Part shown: positions 13,801 to 27,484 of the stretch, piece by piece
How positions within the stretch are numbered: the first letter of the stretch is position 1
How the letters are laid out: each line of letters starts with the position of its first letter
Source of the DNA: Crotophaga sulcirostris
Lineage: Eukaryota; Chordata; Aves; Cuculiformes; Crotophagidae
Direction: 5' to 3'
Assembly (NCBI GenBank): GCA_013397455.1
Contig: VYZB01000296.1
Location: 1,038,372-1,102,371, forward strand
Length of the DNA stretch: 64,000 bases
Notes under the pieces: generated by a model
What the model was told of the DNA's origin: nothing
The model's database searches: none
What the model saw: only the letters and a program-made list of their open reading frames with translations
Made by a program: the position numbers and the translations under genes

Positions 13801-14125
13801 TGCTTTATGCTAAGGATATGGCAGAGGGATGATGCTTTGCAGTCTATCTTGTAACTTTTTATTTTCATAGCAGAGCACATCGTTCTCTCAGTGCACAACT
13901 AGCTCAAACTGCAGTGCTTCCTAATGAGTGTATGTGAAATATACACATGTATTTTTTTTCCTCAGTAAATCTATGCTTGAGGTAGGCAGAATAAAATTAT
14001 AACCACCTTAAAGACTTATTTAAAAATCAGTATTAAAATTACTTTATAAACAGTATGCTAAGCTAAGTATATTCATTAGCCTAAGCATGTGAAGTAGTGA
14101 TTCACATGTTATTTATTTTCTATAG
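10821..14125. other. Non-coding DNA, nothing recognised
   Basis: AT-rich sequence with T runs (near 11205 and 11623). An acceptor-like tract ends at 11645 but has no matching donor. No repeat family, RNA or coherent gene structure was recognised. Confidence 0.5.
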
Positions 14126-14190
14126 TATGTAGACACTTGGTCAGTAGTTAGAAAGCCAGTGTCCTAGGCTCAAACACTGCAGATACTGAG
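14126..14190 (+). other. Exon-like splice pair without ORF
   Basis: A strong acceptor ('ATGTTATTTATTTTCTATAG') and a strong donor (ACTGAG then GTAAGA) enclose 65 bases. All three frames contain stops, so it could only be a UTR or lncRNA exon. It lies 8.3 kb upstream of the candidate unit beginning at 22516, on the same strand and with better splice signals than most chance pairs, but there is no transcript evidence. Confidence 0.2.
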
Positions 14191-17100
14191 GTAAGAAGCA
14201 ATTTTCACACAAGATCAAATTTCAGAGTGGTAAACTATCATCTGATGTCAGGAATTTTTACTAAAGGATGTTCCTTGTTTATTGTTTCACATAGAAGTGG
14301 TTCTGCATGAAGTCCTGCTTTAAAAGATAGTAACATGGGAATGGAAAAAATTAATAACTATTTATGTCTGTATTGACAAACTGTGATCATATATATGTGA
14401 GGAAAAATGAAATTTCAACATTAAACTGTTCAGGTGAAGTAACAACAGTTTTAAGCACTGACACAAAACAATTACTCCAAAATCTGACAAGAATTTTTAG
14501 GAGAGGAGTAGAAGAAAAACCCTGAGATAGAGGTGTATTACCTCAGTTCCTTTAGAGAGGCTCAAGGGCAGAAAGAGTAGGTAACTTAGCATATCTTCTG
14601 CATACAAATAATTTCACAGTCTGCATACAGTTGAGATATTGCAATATGAAGAAGGGAATTGAAAACATAGCACTTACCTAAAGATAGTGTGTTCCCTTGC
14701 AGTAAAATGTTATAGATCACCCTAAGCCCTGCGGTGGAACAGCCTAACATGCGTTGCTGAAAGCGTGAGTAGAAAAGACGTTAAGCTGATAAAGAGACTG
14801 TGTTAAATGTCAGTAAGGAAACTTGTAACTCTTACTGCATATAAAAAAAAAAAGTAATATTGACAGTTAAAAATAGGAAAAGTTACCATTAATGAGAAAG
14901 GCTTTAGTATTGCTACATAATAAAAATAAATCAGAACTTTTAAGATGTAAATTTTATTGTAAGTGCATCAATGTTTGCTATAATGGGCAAATTATGACTC
15001 CATTATGCAATATAGTAGGATGGTCCACTTGTAGATTGTTTCATGTCAGTTCTTACATTTACTGTTCATTTTAATACTCGATCTAGATGATTTAAAATGT
15101 TGCTTAAGTTAATTAACTATTTCAGCATTGAAAGTATCTCTAAGAGCCAAAATTTACATTCTGGTGTTAATCACAGTGTAGTTAGAGCATTTTAATTTCA
15201 TTTTGTTATGGGAGATAGAAGACTAGTAGAATGCCCAGTAGTGCAAAGCGTTACTGAGTTTTTCATTCAATCCAACCTAGTAATTATGTACAATTTATAC
15301 TGAACACTAAATATATAACGTGCAGTATGACTGTACTAGGCTTATAATTGACAACCAACGCCAAAACAAACATTATTATTTACAGTTTAAAATAAAAGCT
15401 TGTATTCAATAACATTATTCTTCTATTTTCCTGCACTATAATTTCTCCTGAAAGATTTTTGTGCTCTATGATTTTACAGTGTTCATCCTTCTGGTTAGAG
15501 TTTTCTCTAGACTCCTACTAACTATACTGTGTTTGTTGTGATTTTTTTTTTTTTTTTTAAGTAAATGGAAAGATATCTCTGAATCTTGTGGTAAGAGGAA
15601 TAAAAAAGAGAGCTTTTCTTTCTCCCAATGCAAGGACTATTTCTAAATATGGTGGATAATAATATTTTAGTATTGCACAAAACTAATGTCAGTGACCAAA
15701 AATCTCCAGAAAATGACCTTGCAGGAGCTGCACTGGTGCCCCCGCCCTGGGCTGAGCGGGGCTGCCGTGAAGGCTGCAGTGTGATTGCACGGGGTTTGCC
15801 CTCTCAAGTGAAGGAAAGGAGCCTCACAAGCTGGATCCGATCTTTGGTAGCAGCGTGCTGGGGAATTGGTGGTTCACTTGGTGGCCACAGGACAGGTGCT
15901 GCTGCTTCCCTCTGTAGTCCCAGTTAGAGCAAAGCATCTATTGTAGAATTTCTTTCTGTGGAGGGTGATGCTTTGATTGCCTCCCTTGATTTCAAACAGT
16001 TTGAAACACAGCTCACCACAATCTCCGTTGTAACAGCCTCTTCAGGACCAGTCAGATTGCCAGCTAAGCAGCTCTTAGAAACCCCAGCTAATGCTTTTTG
16101 TCTCAAAGTGAAGCAAGAGATTTTGCCACCCTTGATTGTAAGATAAATGGATCAGATATTACTTTTATGAGAGTTTTCCTAGGTTTTCCACTTGAATCTT
16201 ATCATTATATTCCCTTGATTTAGAAGGTGACGCATTAGCTTATGTATTTGGTATTGCTCTATGTAATCTAGTTGACACATTCTCTCAATTTCTTTCTGGT
16301 TTTGTTTAATTGTGATTGAACATCTCTTATGCCTCTCAGTTCCCTGGAGTGATATTTCTTATCTAATCACAGGAAGATTTGATGGTTTTTAGGAGCATTG
16401 CTGCTCTTAAATACCTAAAAAGGCAAACTTGCTTGTATGTTTGAATGTACATTTGCTACTTCTGGCCCCATTATTTTGCTGAATAATGGTGCTGTCTTGC
16501 AAAGACTTCAAAGCTTGTTAAATTACAAACTGCCTGTAGTTTGTGAATGCCCTGTGTAATTGTTTGCAGTGTTGAGACATAAAATCCCTAAATGCGTGAA
16601 ATAATCTTTAGGACAGAATACTTTTTCCTTCTGCGTTTATTCTCTGAAAGCACACTGGGGTGAAACCAAGTCTTTAATTCTTAGCCTAAAGATGAGACTA
16701 AAGGATTAGTCTTTAATTTATTTTACACTGCAAAACTTAGTTTTTCGAAAATATTGAGAAGATACACATTTCCCACTGCAGGATATCGAAGGTTTACACA
16801 TTCCCAGTCTTGTGGAAGCTTGCTTTATCCTTCAGACATGTAAGCAGCCTGCAAGAATTTTTTTTTCTTTTTAGTTTATCTCCCAACTTCCAGTGCAGAG
16901 GTGGATGAAGTTGCATAGGTACCTTAGGAAGCAAATCAGAGCTCTGTCAATATTTTGAGACTTCAGAAGTTCAGTTTCAGCTGCTGGGCTTCCTTTCCCC
17001 GTGCGCTTGCACATCCCAGTGACTGGGGCTGACATCAGAATACAGAAACACCGCGCGAGGCTCTTTCAGGGTTTCTGGCTCCACTCCTTCATCAGAAACA

Positions 17101-19162
17101 CCTCACAGCACCTTTTACCCCGTGGCTGTAGCCAGTGGCTGCAGAAGTGCAGGGTGACTATGGCATGTGGAAACTTATTTTCATACCCTTCTAACTATCA
17201 GGTACATTTTCAAAATGCTGACCTTGATGCTAACCAAACTGTGAGAGCCAAATTCACCTTTGGAAGGATGTGTGACTGGGACATTATATTAATAAGACAT
17301 CTCTGTATGCACATCTTGTTCTTGTGCATGGAGGAGAAGGAAGGGCTGGATTTCTTCCTCCTTCAGGGCACGCCCAACATAAAGAGAGCTATTTCCTTCA
17401 GTATGTGAGGAGGGGACAGGATTGTGAATCCAACAAGGATGGAAGGTGCAGCAAATGGCAATGGAGCAGAAATTACAGAACGGCCACTGCCAGGGGCAAG
17501 GCTGATCCCACTGAAGGCACTTGTGGCTGTGGGCAGTCACTGCCTTGCTGAAGGACTTGCAGGCACTGATGCAACCCTTGAGGATCCCTTTGAGCCCTTG
17601 CTTCTTTCTCTCATCTCTTTACAGCATCAGGCTTTCTCCAGCTTTATTGAAAAGAGATGAATGGTTTGGTTAGCATTTTCTTTATAGAGATTGAAATATC
17701 ACTTCTCTTGTCCTGCAGTTTCTAAATGCAAGTCAGAAATAAAAGATGATGGTCAGCTCCATTTAAAACGTGTACCAGGGACAAACTAAGAAAATAGTCA
17801 GAACTATTTAGCAGCCAGCAGCTTTTGGCTGCAGTACATACCTCAGCCAGTATGATTCATTGCAAACATAAAGAGAAACACTTAGAAACCCATACAAGAC
17901 CAGATTCAGATAGTGACTCCATTTTGGCAGCTACATTTTATTTTTATTTCATTTTTCCTGATGTTGCTGGCACCTTGCTAATGATAGACTACACTGATTT
18001 AAATTCTCCATCACAGAAATATCATAGACACGGTAAAGAAGACAGCGATTGCGTTTTGGCAGTGTATTTCACGTTATCGCATTCCTCTGAACTGATAAAC
18101 TCAACCAGGAGAGTTTGACCTGGAATGGTGGATACTGGGAAGCTCCATCGAGCAGATGTATCTGGATCCCAATTCTTCAAACTTACAGAACTTAATAAGT
18201 AGGTAAAACAAAGTTTGGTCGATGTGAATTAATGAAGCTGAACCAGATATGTCACAGGATTCACTTTTGGAACCGGTAAAGTTATGTGGGCTAATTTGGC
18301 ATCAATATCTAAGTGGTTTTTTAGAGTGAAGGATGAACCAGGTCCAGTATTGTGTTGTTTACATTGCAATGCCAGAAATCCACTTCTCCCCTATATGTCA
18401 GCTGCAAACTGCAATATAACAGTATTAATGTAAATTCACAGAATTCTGTGCTATTTATTTATTTATTTATTTTACAATTCGGGGTGCTTTAGAAAGAAAC
18501 TTTGCATGTATTTACATTTTGGTCATGCAATGGAAGCAGGGGTTGGTGTTGCATGTCCCTGATCTACTCACTGGGCAGTTGAATTACACCACAGCTCCTC
18601 TGCTGCCTTCCTGCCTCTTGTGGCTCTGCAGATGGGCTGGAGGGACCACTATGTGCTGCTGACTACCAGTAGCTTTGTGTGGCCCATATGAGCCACAGGC
18701 ATTTTTATAACAGAACCACATTTTGACTCTGCATAGTCTGTAATAAAGAGAAACAATTCCTGGTGAGGGATTCTCTGTGTATGTGCCTGTGCGAGTGCTC
18801 ACATGGAACATAATCTAAACATTCAGGAAATAATCCTTCCTTTTGACAAACAGAATTGGAACCACAGAGGCGTATTGACTAGGATAAATACAGCATTTAT
18901 TCAAAAACTCTCTCTCAGTTATCATTTCAGTTTTGTTTGCATGAATTCTGTCTGCCTGCAAATAGGACTTGCTTGCAATTCTGAGCCAAATTTTAGTTCA
19001 ATAGAAATCATAGTGGAGGTAGCCATCATAGAACTGCAGCTTTTTATTTGAGTAGAAAGTGTTGAAAGAGTTTCACAGCCAAGCCAAACCATTTGTTTGC
19101 TGTTTTGCAGTCAATGTTTTACAGCCTTCCTTTAGTACAGGCTGTTCATTTAAAAGGGGTGG
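14191..19162. other. Non-coding DNA up to the first assembly gap
   Basis: Mostly AT-rich unique sequence. It includes a poly-T run near 15542-15559 and a (TTTA)n run at 18453-18473. A frame at 17001-17408 stays open for 135 codons but begins with GTG, has no splice context and no recognisable protein features. No transposon or RNA gene was recognised. Confidence 0.5.
18453..18473. repeat. (TTTA)n microsatellite
   Basis: Five consecutive ATTT units ('ATTTATTTATTTATTTATTT'), a simple tandem repeat of the kind common in vertebrate introns. Confidence 0.95.
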
Positions 19163-19237
19163 NNNNNNNNNNNNNNNNNNNNNNNNNNNNNNNNNNNNNN
19201 NNNNNNNNNNNNNNNNNNNNNNNNNNNNNNNNNNNNN
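19163..19237. other. Assembly gap (75 N)
   Basis: Unsequenced bases. The left flank ends in a G-rich word (AAAAGGGGTGG), which suggests a G-rich tract was difficult to sequence. The true gap length cannot be known from the run of N. Confidence 0.99.
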
Positions 19238-22200
19238 TTGAGTGCCAGTGGTTATCTGCTTCCCTTGAATAGAAAAGCACCTTTATCTTCCCATACAAAG
19301 GGTTGTTTTGGAAGCCTTCAGATAGTCTGACAAAATTTGCCAGATACTTCAGATTTTTGATGAAGGAGTAGAGTTGTGTGCTGTTAGACTGCAAAGTTAC
19401 TGTTGACATTGCTATTCCCATTGTTGCGTCTTCCTGAAATAATGAGGTAATAAAATGTTTCCTGAAATGAGAGTCCACTGAGCTGAACTTTGTATATGTT
19501 TGAATGCTTTTGGGATTCACCAGAAAATGGCTAATTTATTTGTAAGTTCATTATCCAGTCCTATTGGAAAAAAGCCTTTGGCAGACTGAGGTTCCACTTG
19601 TATAAAACGCTTGGCTGGACACTGCGTTTGGGACGTGAAGAGCAGTGAAGTCACCTTCCTGGGAAAGGTGATGCACACGCAGCACCGTGGAAGGAAGTAG
19701 GAGAAAGGGGTGCTCACATTTGTCCTTCCTTTGTGAAGCAGTCTAGATTTGGCTTTTGATTAGGATTTGTGCCTCACAGCCTCCGCAAGAGCCAGCTGGG
19801 GGATGTCCTGGGCAGCGAGATGTTGGTGTGAAACAGCAGGTCACCAAATCAAATACACGAGCCTTCCTGTGAGGAGGAGAGGAGCATCTGTGAGCTGCTT
19901 CTCAGTGGCCAGAGATGTTGCGTAAATGCCTGGGCTGAGATGAAGCGTTGAAATACTTGGGGATTAATGGGTCTGAGGAAGTGGGGCCAGCCAAAGACAA
20001 CAGCTCTGCCCAACACAACTACTTCTGGAATAACCAGATCCCAGATGGAGCTTGGCTGGATTGCTGTTGCTATTGCTTTGGTTTTGGTTTTGGGTTTTTT
20101 TTTTGGTTTTGTTTTGTTATGTTTTTTCTGAGCAAGACCATTTTAATCCTTAAAACAAATTCAGTGGTTCATTTTTTAAGATGCTTACCACACTGTCAAT
20201 TTTTTTCTTTTTTTTTCATTCCTGTTTAGTAGTACTTGTGTCACTCTTCAGTCTCAGTTCTTTTACCCATTTCTTTTTTCTGGAACAAAGTTGTGATTGA
20301 ATTGGACTGGAAATAGAGATTAAAGCAAAGTTTTCTCGAGGCTGTTCTGCAAAATGCAGCATAGTTATTTTTCAAAATTTTCATCTTTCATATTCCTGTG
20401 CTAATGCCCTTTCAGTGATTGAAAATGTTGTAAGATGTCATATTTCTGATGGTACTTCAGTTTACTACTAGTGTAGCTTTGACTTATTCTGAAAATCTTG
20501 AACATTTTCTTCTGTAGGTTTCCTGCTTAGCAATTTTATAGCATTGCAGAGAGAAAGTCACCAAGTCTTGGCACTTCTGTAGAAGCTAATGCTTTAGAGA
20601 ATTGAACTGCAGTGTGGTTAAAGGCTTTCAGAATATCAGTAAATAGACGCCTCGGTGGTTTCTGTTATTACATTTGAAATGTTAGAATAAGTCTCTAATC
20701 TCAATATCATCAACTTTCCTGCTTCCACACTTAATTATTATTTTGTAAGAGTAATTAAGAAACAGGTTTAACAGAAGCATTTTGGTTGAAAGTTTCCAAA
20801 GAAAATTTAATTTGACATTAGTGGTAAGAGTACTAAAGCTACGCTATTTAGTGTGTTGGATTTCAGTTTTCATCTAGCAGTTTTCTTTCATGCTAAAATT
20901 GTCCTTTTGGGGCTAATTACAGTGCCGTTTACCTGTTTTTAAATGAGAGCTACCCTCAGTGCTATTGGAATGACTTTCACCTGTTTCCTGGGAGCAGCGT
21001 GGTTGGACAATTCTAGTGGTGCAGGCAGGCAGCAATAGAGAGCAGGGTGGTGTTGAGGCATCACCAGCTGTGGCAGAGGAACCCAGGGAACCAGGAGGAG
21101 CAATGCAAATGCCCTCGGTTTTCTTTAAGTCTCATCTGCATTGCTTTCACATGTGCTAATCAGACTAAAAATTTGGGGCATCATTGTTCATTCTTAGCAC
21201 CTTTTGTCTTCACTGACTAAATAAGATGTGGCTTATAAATAGAAAAGTGATTTTTTTAGGGGGGGGACAAAGTAGAGGATAACCATACGGCTGAAGAAAA
21301 ATACATGTAGAGTTTTGCCTATTACTATTCTTTGCATGTCAACAATGTTTCATGAAATTATATCTGCAACAATAATAAGCCTAAAAAAGGATAATAAAAA
21401 AGTAAAGAGAATACTTTCAGCTTTTGGCAGTCTGTTGTGAAAGCAGGTGGCTAGTCCTAAATCTAATTCCTGGGTTTTTATAGCATAGCAGTAAAGAGGA
21501 AAGCAGACGGTATTGTTACCCACGGAGTTTGAATTAAATTCAGATTTGTTTCAGCAGGGTATTAATGGGGTTCCTGTGAGAGAGAATTTCTGGCTCTAAG
21601 TTTGTTACTGGGCAGAAAATCATCTGGACAGGGTCGTTTTCTCTTTTTTTGATCTGTGAGAATATGTTTACAATTCGAATTTTTACAAATTAACTCATTA
21701 TGCCTGTTAAAGCATTTCCATATGACATATAGCATCAATTATCTTTTGTTTGTTTGTTTGTATTTTTGTTAAGCCATTTGTAACAACTAAGTGGGATTTC
21801 CTTTTTCTTTACTTCTCGTGGATGTGTGGTTCACATGCCTGTGCTATAATTACTTATTACTAAATGAAAAAGTCCAGGTAGTTCTACTAAGTTTACCTTG
21901 TGGAAAACAGGTTCTGAAAAATGTTCTGAAGGAGGAAACAGATCAGTTCCATTCATCCACTTCAAATAACCTGCCAAAATGCCTGCTTCAGAGACAGAAT
22001 TTTGAGTCAAAATACTGATTTATCAAAAAAATAAGGTTATCACAAAGGTTTGTCACAACATTATGAGTTTGCTTCTTTATAAAAAAAAATCTTTTATTTA
22101 TTTGTTATGAGTTTACTTAGAGTAAAACCCATTTACAGGGGGTTTGTAATGTTTTCTACAAGTTAAAGGTCTGTAATGTCTAAGTAGAATAATTAAAGCC

Positions 22201-22515
22201 AAAACATTCTGTACTGGCCCTACCCAGCACTGTAGGAGCCCCAAAACACTGGTGCAAATAACGTTTCCAGGTTATGTGACTGTTACCCATGCTGTAGTGG
22301 GTATTTTGTTTTATACAGCCTGCCTTCTGCATCTCATTTTTCATTTTTCTTTTGTTTAAATGTTTAATTTTGATATGTAATGTAGTTTAGCAGGAAGACT
22401 CCCTTAGCACAGTGGTTGTCTGGCTTGAAAAGCAAATTGTAAAGGTTTGGTCATACATGTCTAGTGAAATTCTTTGTGGATTTCTAAACATTGCTTTTAT
22501 TTACCAGTATTTCAG
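19238..22515. other. Non-coding DNA upstream of the candidate transcription unit
   Basis: AT-rich sequence with a T/G-rich low-complexity tract at 20074-20128 (GGTTTT and TTTTG words), a short G run near 21260 and a (TTTG)n run at 21744-21760. No CpG island or recognisable promoter was found immediately in front of 22516, which weakens the case that 22516 is a first exon. Confidence 0.5.
20074..20128. repeat. T/G-rich low-complexity tract
   Basis: Repeated GGTTTT/GTTTT words with runs of T. It resembles in texture the longer tract at 63544-63690. Simple-sequence origin is the most likely explanation. Confidence 0.8.
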
Positions 22516-22596
22516 ACAAACTGAAGTCAACAGTGCCCTTCAGCAGCTGCTTGTGGAGGATGGCCATCTATATTTTTAGCTTTGGCCTTTTTTAAG
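22516..22596 (+). other. Candidate 5' UTR exon of an unnamed transcript
   Basis: The 81 bases have a strong acceptor ('TTATTTACCAGTATTTCAG') and a good donor (TTTAAG then GTAAAA). In the frame that continues into the segment at 23233, a TGA lies at 22522-22524 and no ATG follows it, so this piece would be 5' UTR and would supply the in-frame stop upstream of the candidate ATG at 23242. In another frame it holds a tiny upstream ORF (ATG GCC ATC ... TAA, 11 codons). Because it begins with an acceptor, at least one more exon would have to lie further upstream. Confidence 0.25.
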
Positions 22597-23232
22597 GTAA
22601 AATTATTTGAATTGCTATGCCCATATACTTCCATTCCAGCTAAAGATATGAGCACCCATAATCATTACTGAATTTTTGTCCTCGCACTTCGCATTTTTTA
22701 AACCTCTGAAAATAGCATGTGTCTCAAGAGCCAGGAAGGAACTCTACTGCAGTGAACGTACTGTAAACTATATTGGTCCTACAGTAACAGGAGTTGAGAT
22801 GAGTATAGCACTGATACATTTTAACATATGGATAAATTGGACATTTTCAGCTGTTATCTTATTTTAGTCAATCATTTTAATTTGGTACCTAGTATCCAAA
22901 GATGAACTGTGGACGAAAAAAAGGAAGTGAAAGCTTAATCATAGTATTATTTTAGGAAACTGAATTAGCATGGATGCAGAGATGTATGTCCTCACAAGGG
23001 TAACTGGATGGTACTTATTTTGTTCCATCTGCAAGACTGATAGCCATAAAATCATTTTACAAAATTAAAATACAGACCAAATGTACATTAACCTATTGAT
23101 TTATGCAGACATTTAATTTAAAAAAGTTAATTTTCCTTCTTAATTTTTCTTGTCTTTACCTAATTTGAATTATCTAAATGTGCCTAAAATGAACAGAGTT
23201 ATAAAACCAGTTTTTCTGTTTCATCATTTCAG

Positions 23233-23273
23233 ACTTTTGCAATGGAAGCAAACCAGAAACTCACCGGGAAAAA
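23233..23273 (+). CDS. Candidate start exon of an unrecognised small protein
   Basis: A 41-base segment lies between a strong acceptor ('TTTTTCTGTTTCATCATTTC' then AG) and a near-consensus donor (AAAAA then GTAAGTG). An ATG at 23242-23244 has G at -3 and G at +4, a good start context; the frame reads MEANQKLTGK and leaves two bases. Joined to 37382-37415 the split codon is Lys. All three frames are open in so short a piece, so the coding claim rests on the frame staying open through the later segments, not on this piece alone. I recognise no family. A lncRNA exon or a chance splice pair remain possible. Confidence 0.28.
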
Positions 23274-25445
23274 GTAAGTGAATTTATAAGCAAATGCAAC
23301 ACTTGACTTCAGATATTATAAAAAAATTAATTACATTTATTTATCAATGTCTAGTAACAAAGCAGATAAAATAGCCTGTTACCTTCCTTTTCTTTCCTTT
23401 AGCACTGAAATACCATGTGTGTAAATAAGTTCATTTTAACAGTAACACAGTCGTTTTCGTTTAAAGGGTATTTTAACAATTTCTAACTGATTAATAGAAT
23501 TGTGTTCTCTTACAATTTCAAAATTGATTAGTAACTCTGATAGAACTTCCCCATTCTTAGAAACTTGCCATTTATAAATTTACACATTTTTGATGACTTA
23601 GCATAAATCTGTGCCTTATTTGTTGTCCTGGCATACTTTCTTATGCCCTGAACATCTGGCCTGATTTTCAAGTCCATTGGTTCCTGCGTTTCAGTGTGTA
23701 GTACAGAGGAGGTAAATTATTATGGATTTAAGTGCCAGTCATTTCTGTCCTTGGCTTTGGAATGTAGGGATGGATAGCGAGAAGTAGAAGAAAAGTCTTT
23801 GATTAGTAACAATAGGAGTGGTTTCTAGGGACTGCTGTGTCTCTAGAATGCGTGATATGATGTCACTGTGACTGTTGTTTGTCCCCGTTGTCTGTGGTAC
23901 CACTATGGGCATGGTGCTGTTGTTTGTGGTAGAGACACCCCAGTACATCTGCAGCATTGAGTTTATCTGGCAAAAGGTTGCCTGCTGCTGGAGTTTCGTG
24001 GGGATCTCTAACACACATGGCACTCGGTATCTCTACATAAGTAGCAAAATGAGTTTAGGTTTGGAAATTTGATAAATGGATGAGCAGATGGCAGTTTGTA
24101 CGTGTGATGAACTGATTTGCAGTGATTAAGACAAGTGTAAAATTGGATTTTGAGCATCTTAAAAAGTGCATGGATCACTCTCTGTTATTTTACATGAAAT
24201 TTAAAGTAAGTTCTGTGACAATTTATAAATTTGACTGAAGGAAGGCCCTTAATAATCTTGGTAGCTGTCTCAAATTTTGAATGATGTAAATGTCATAATC
24301 TCCTGTGGTGGTAAAAGGAAGAATTTACTATATTAGTAAGAGTAAGGAGCTAAAAATGAACTTTTGTATTCTTTAAAATTTTATTTTCAGTGTAATATGA
24401 AAAACTACTTCACAGAATGAGGACTGAGGCCTCATCTATAATTTATAGCTAAGAAAGTTGCATATTGTATGTTAATATGAAAGTTTCATGCCTATATGAT
24501 TACATATGAAGGACTGGATGGATTTTCAGTATTTGATCAAGTTTGTCTTTTGGTGTCAGCATTACTTTTTTAACTCTCTGGACTTCTGTATTCATCTTCA
24601 CTGATCTGTTGGAAACTTCAGCTGTTGTTTGTTCCCATTGTAATTTTTGTAAATGATGGCTATTGAGTTAGGATTGAATGAGACAGCACAAACCAGCCTT
24701 GACTCCTAGATGTCACTGTTTTTGATTCCTTCCTATAAGGTACCCTTTATAAAATCCTGTGTGTAGGACTGAAGGTGTAGCTACAGCCAATACTGTAGGG
24801 GCACCGGCACGTACCTGTAGCAGTATTTAAAATTCTGACTCACGAATGTCAGCAATTGCATATTCACCTCAGAACTGCTCCTGTATATTTATTACAGCTT
24901 CTCTCTGAACAAACAGTTCCAGTAGGTGTTATCAAGGGGAATGCTGAAGTAATATTACATAGGCAACACGTACCTTAACTTGACCCTTTTTTTCAAGTCT
25001 AGAAACATAAATGTAGCCAGTCTGCAGTTAGGAAAGTAAATCAGGCGAATCATTAAGCAGCCTCAGCTCTGTCTTAAGTGGTTTGATAATAACTGTCTAG
25101 TCTAAACGAAGTAACTTCTTGTAATCTGAAACTCCTGTCTGCAGGCCAGTTGTGTGCAACGCAGCTTCCCAGTTTAGGAACTGGGCAGCCCATGCCTGAG
25201 GCCCCGAGAAGTGGTTAGAGCTCAGTGATGCACCAAGTGCTGCTTTGTGGGCGTGGGCTCCGAGATCAAGTGCTGCTGCTGAAATCTGACTTCAGAAACC
25301 CTCTTACAGTTCTCAGAACCGTGATCAGTAAGGACTGGATCTTCATTTTAATGATGCGGCTGAAAAATGCCATTGTCACCTTTATGGTACAAAGTCTAAA
25401 AATTCAAGATTTTTAGTGGCGATCACAGTGCAGTTCTCTAAGTTA
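23274..25445. other. Putative intron, nothing recognised
   Basis: AT-rich non-coding sequence. Weakly opposed frames at 23739-24072 are open on both strands, and one is the shadow of the other. No repeat family was recognised before the CR1 at 25446. Confidence 0.45.
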
Positions 25446-25606
25446 AGAAAGATTATGGAAGTGCTGGTTGGAAGGGTCCCATGAGTGACCCACACCCTCT
25501 GCTGCCTGGGCACTGCTTGAACTGTGGCTGAATCAAGTTACCTGTGCCCTTGTCTGCTTGAATCTTGCAAACCTCCAAGGCTGGAGTTGCCAAGCAGCAT
25601 TTCTAC
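25446..25606 (-). repeat. CR1 retrotransposon 3' fragment, minus strand
   Basis: Read on the minus strand the order matches the CR1 3' region: a 'CCTTGGAGGTTTGCAAGATT' block, then CTGCC/CAGGCAG words, then 'GGGACCCTTCCAACCAGCAC'. This corresponds to the consensus 'cttggaggt-ttcaag' and 'gtcccttccaacc' blocks near the CR1 3' end. The copy is diverged and 5' truncated, with no coding capacity. It is inserted opposite to the other CR1 tails in the window. Confidence 0.82.
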
Positions 25607-27484
25607 ATTAACAAAAGAAAAGAAAAGTGATAAGTAGATGTTGGAATTAAATCAAATTTTCACTTTCTATTTAAACTAACATCTGTGGCCTTTGAAAGAA
25701 TCAAGTGAAAGGGAAACTAGCAGGATTTTGCATAAATAAATTCATTAAATCTTGTCTCTGAAATTCTGAAGAAACAGATGGTGAAACTGGTATAGCCTAA
25801 AGTGCCAGTAGATGAAATAATGGTAAAATACGTATATTTGAGAAAAATACGTAATTTCAGTATGCTACCATCCTAGCAAAGGCAAATTGGAATTAATGTA
25901 ATTTGGAACATGTTGTTCTACATTTTGCCTGTTCAGATGTGGTCAACTGTGTGCTACACAACATTTACCTTATTCACAAATATGAATTTTAATAAATGTT
26001 TTTATTTGGAAAACATATTTGCATATGCAATCTTTTTTTATTTTATTTTTTTTTCCCTGGAAGATGAATTATTCCCTTTAATACACAGGGGAAATAAACT
26101 GACTTCCCATCAGCTTCTGCAGAAATGTAGTTCAAAAGTCCTTGTGATGTAGAGGGAGATTAGCATCTCCACAGAAAATAAGAAGCTGTTATTTTTTTTC
26201 CTTTGTTTAAAGCAGTCCTCTTTTTTCTTTGTTTTTCTTACCTCTAACTTTATTTATTGAATTTGCAAGTAATTTGGTTTCAAAGAAAGTATACTACATG
26301 CGTGGAAAAAATATTGATATGTTTTGTCAGCACTAAACATCTTGCATCCAGTAAGTATTTATGCTTATAAATAAGATAACATTAGAAATATCTCTTTCAA
26401 AAACCAGAAATGTTTCTTACATTTGGGAAAAAAAAAAAACCTTTCTAATGAGATGTATTTGTACGTGTTGCATGGGATATTAGACAATAATTTATACTGC
26501 TGGAAGTGTGTTCACCTATTTTCAGTTTATGAGCACAGATACAGTGGGAACAAAGTTATACCTTCTGAGAAGATAAGTGCTTTTTAGAGATCTCTGGGGT
26601 TTTAATTAGGGATTTTTATAGCTTTTGTTTACTAGCTTCTAAGAACTTTTTACTTCAAAATAAAATTCAGGGGTTTTGTGTCCTCCCTTGATCAATTTTA
26701 AGGCCAACAATAACGGTGGAAAGAATCTATTTCTAAATACTAATGAGCGCCTTTCTAAGATGAGAAGAAATCTTTCACAGTGTGTATGGGTAGGTGTATA
26801 TGGATTTCATATACCAAATCATTCTGGAGCATTTGTAATTAATGAAATGACACCTGAACTCAGGCACTGACTGGTAAATGTCATTGTAGGACATCCTGTT
26901 CTCTGCATCTCTTGTGATGCGAATGGTGTGTGTGTAGCTACGTATCCTGCTGTCTAAACCTTGTCCCATTTCTTGTGCTGATGATGAAATCGTTTTGGTT
27001 GTTGGTGCTGAGGTGGTGGTGGGTTTATAAAAACTCAAATGTGCATAAGCACCTTGGCATTTCGGATACTGCAGTATAGGTGAAGACAGCATTTGCTCCC
27101 TGAATGGTTCTAGCAAGCTCCTGAGCCTCATCAATCATGCAGCAGCCTGTGCCCAGACTGAAAGATGAAGAACGTGTAACAATAGGTGTAAATATATAAA
27201 CAGTGCTTTATGAGGATCCATGCTCTCCTGCCCTTGCCACCCAGCGCACATCAATATCTGTCTTGGGAGCACTCGTCTCTCTGTGAGAGCCTCTATTTGG
27301 CCAAGTCCCCCTTGGGCAATGTCCCGTGCTACCATGGCCTTCCTCCAGTGCCCCCCTCTGTGCAGTGGGAACCAAGGCTGTTTGGTGGCATTTGGGCTGT
27401 GGGGGAGCCCGTTGCACTCATGGGCCCACCAGGTGCTGAGGCACTGGGTGGCTGCATTGTCTTGGTCTGGGAGAATTTAATTCT
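25607..27484. other. Non-coding DNA, nothing recognised
   Basis: AT-rich sequence with T and A runs near 26038 and 26428. The 27130-27480 part is GC-richer and consequently open in several frames on both strands. None shows splice boundaries or protein-like features I recognise. Confidence 0.45.

Noticed and set aside
17001..17408. 135-codon open frame on the + strand
   Set aside because: It begins at GTG, not ATG, has no splice context, and its translation has no recognised features. Frames of this length are expected by chance in 64 kb.
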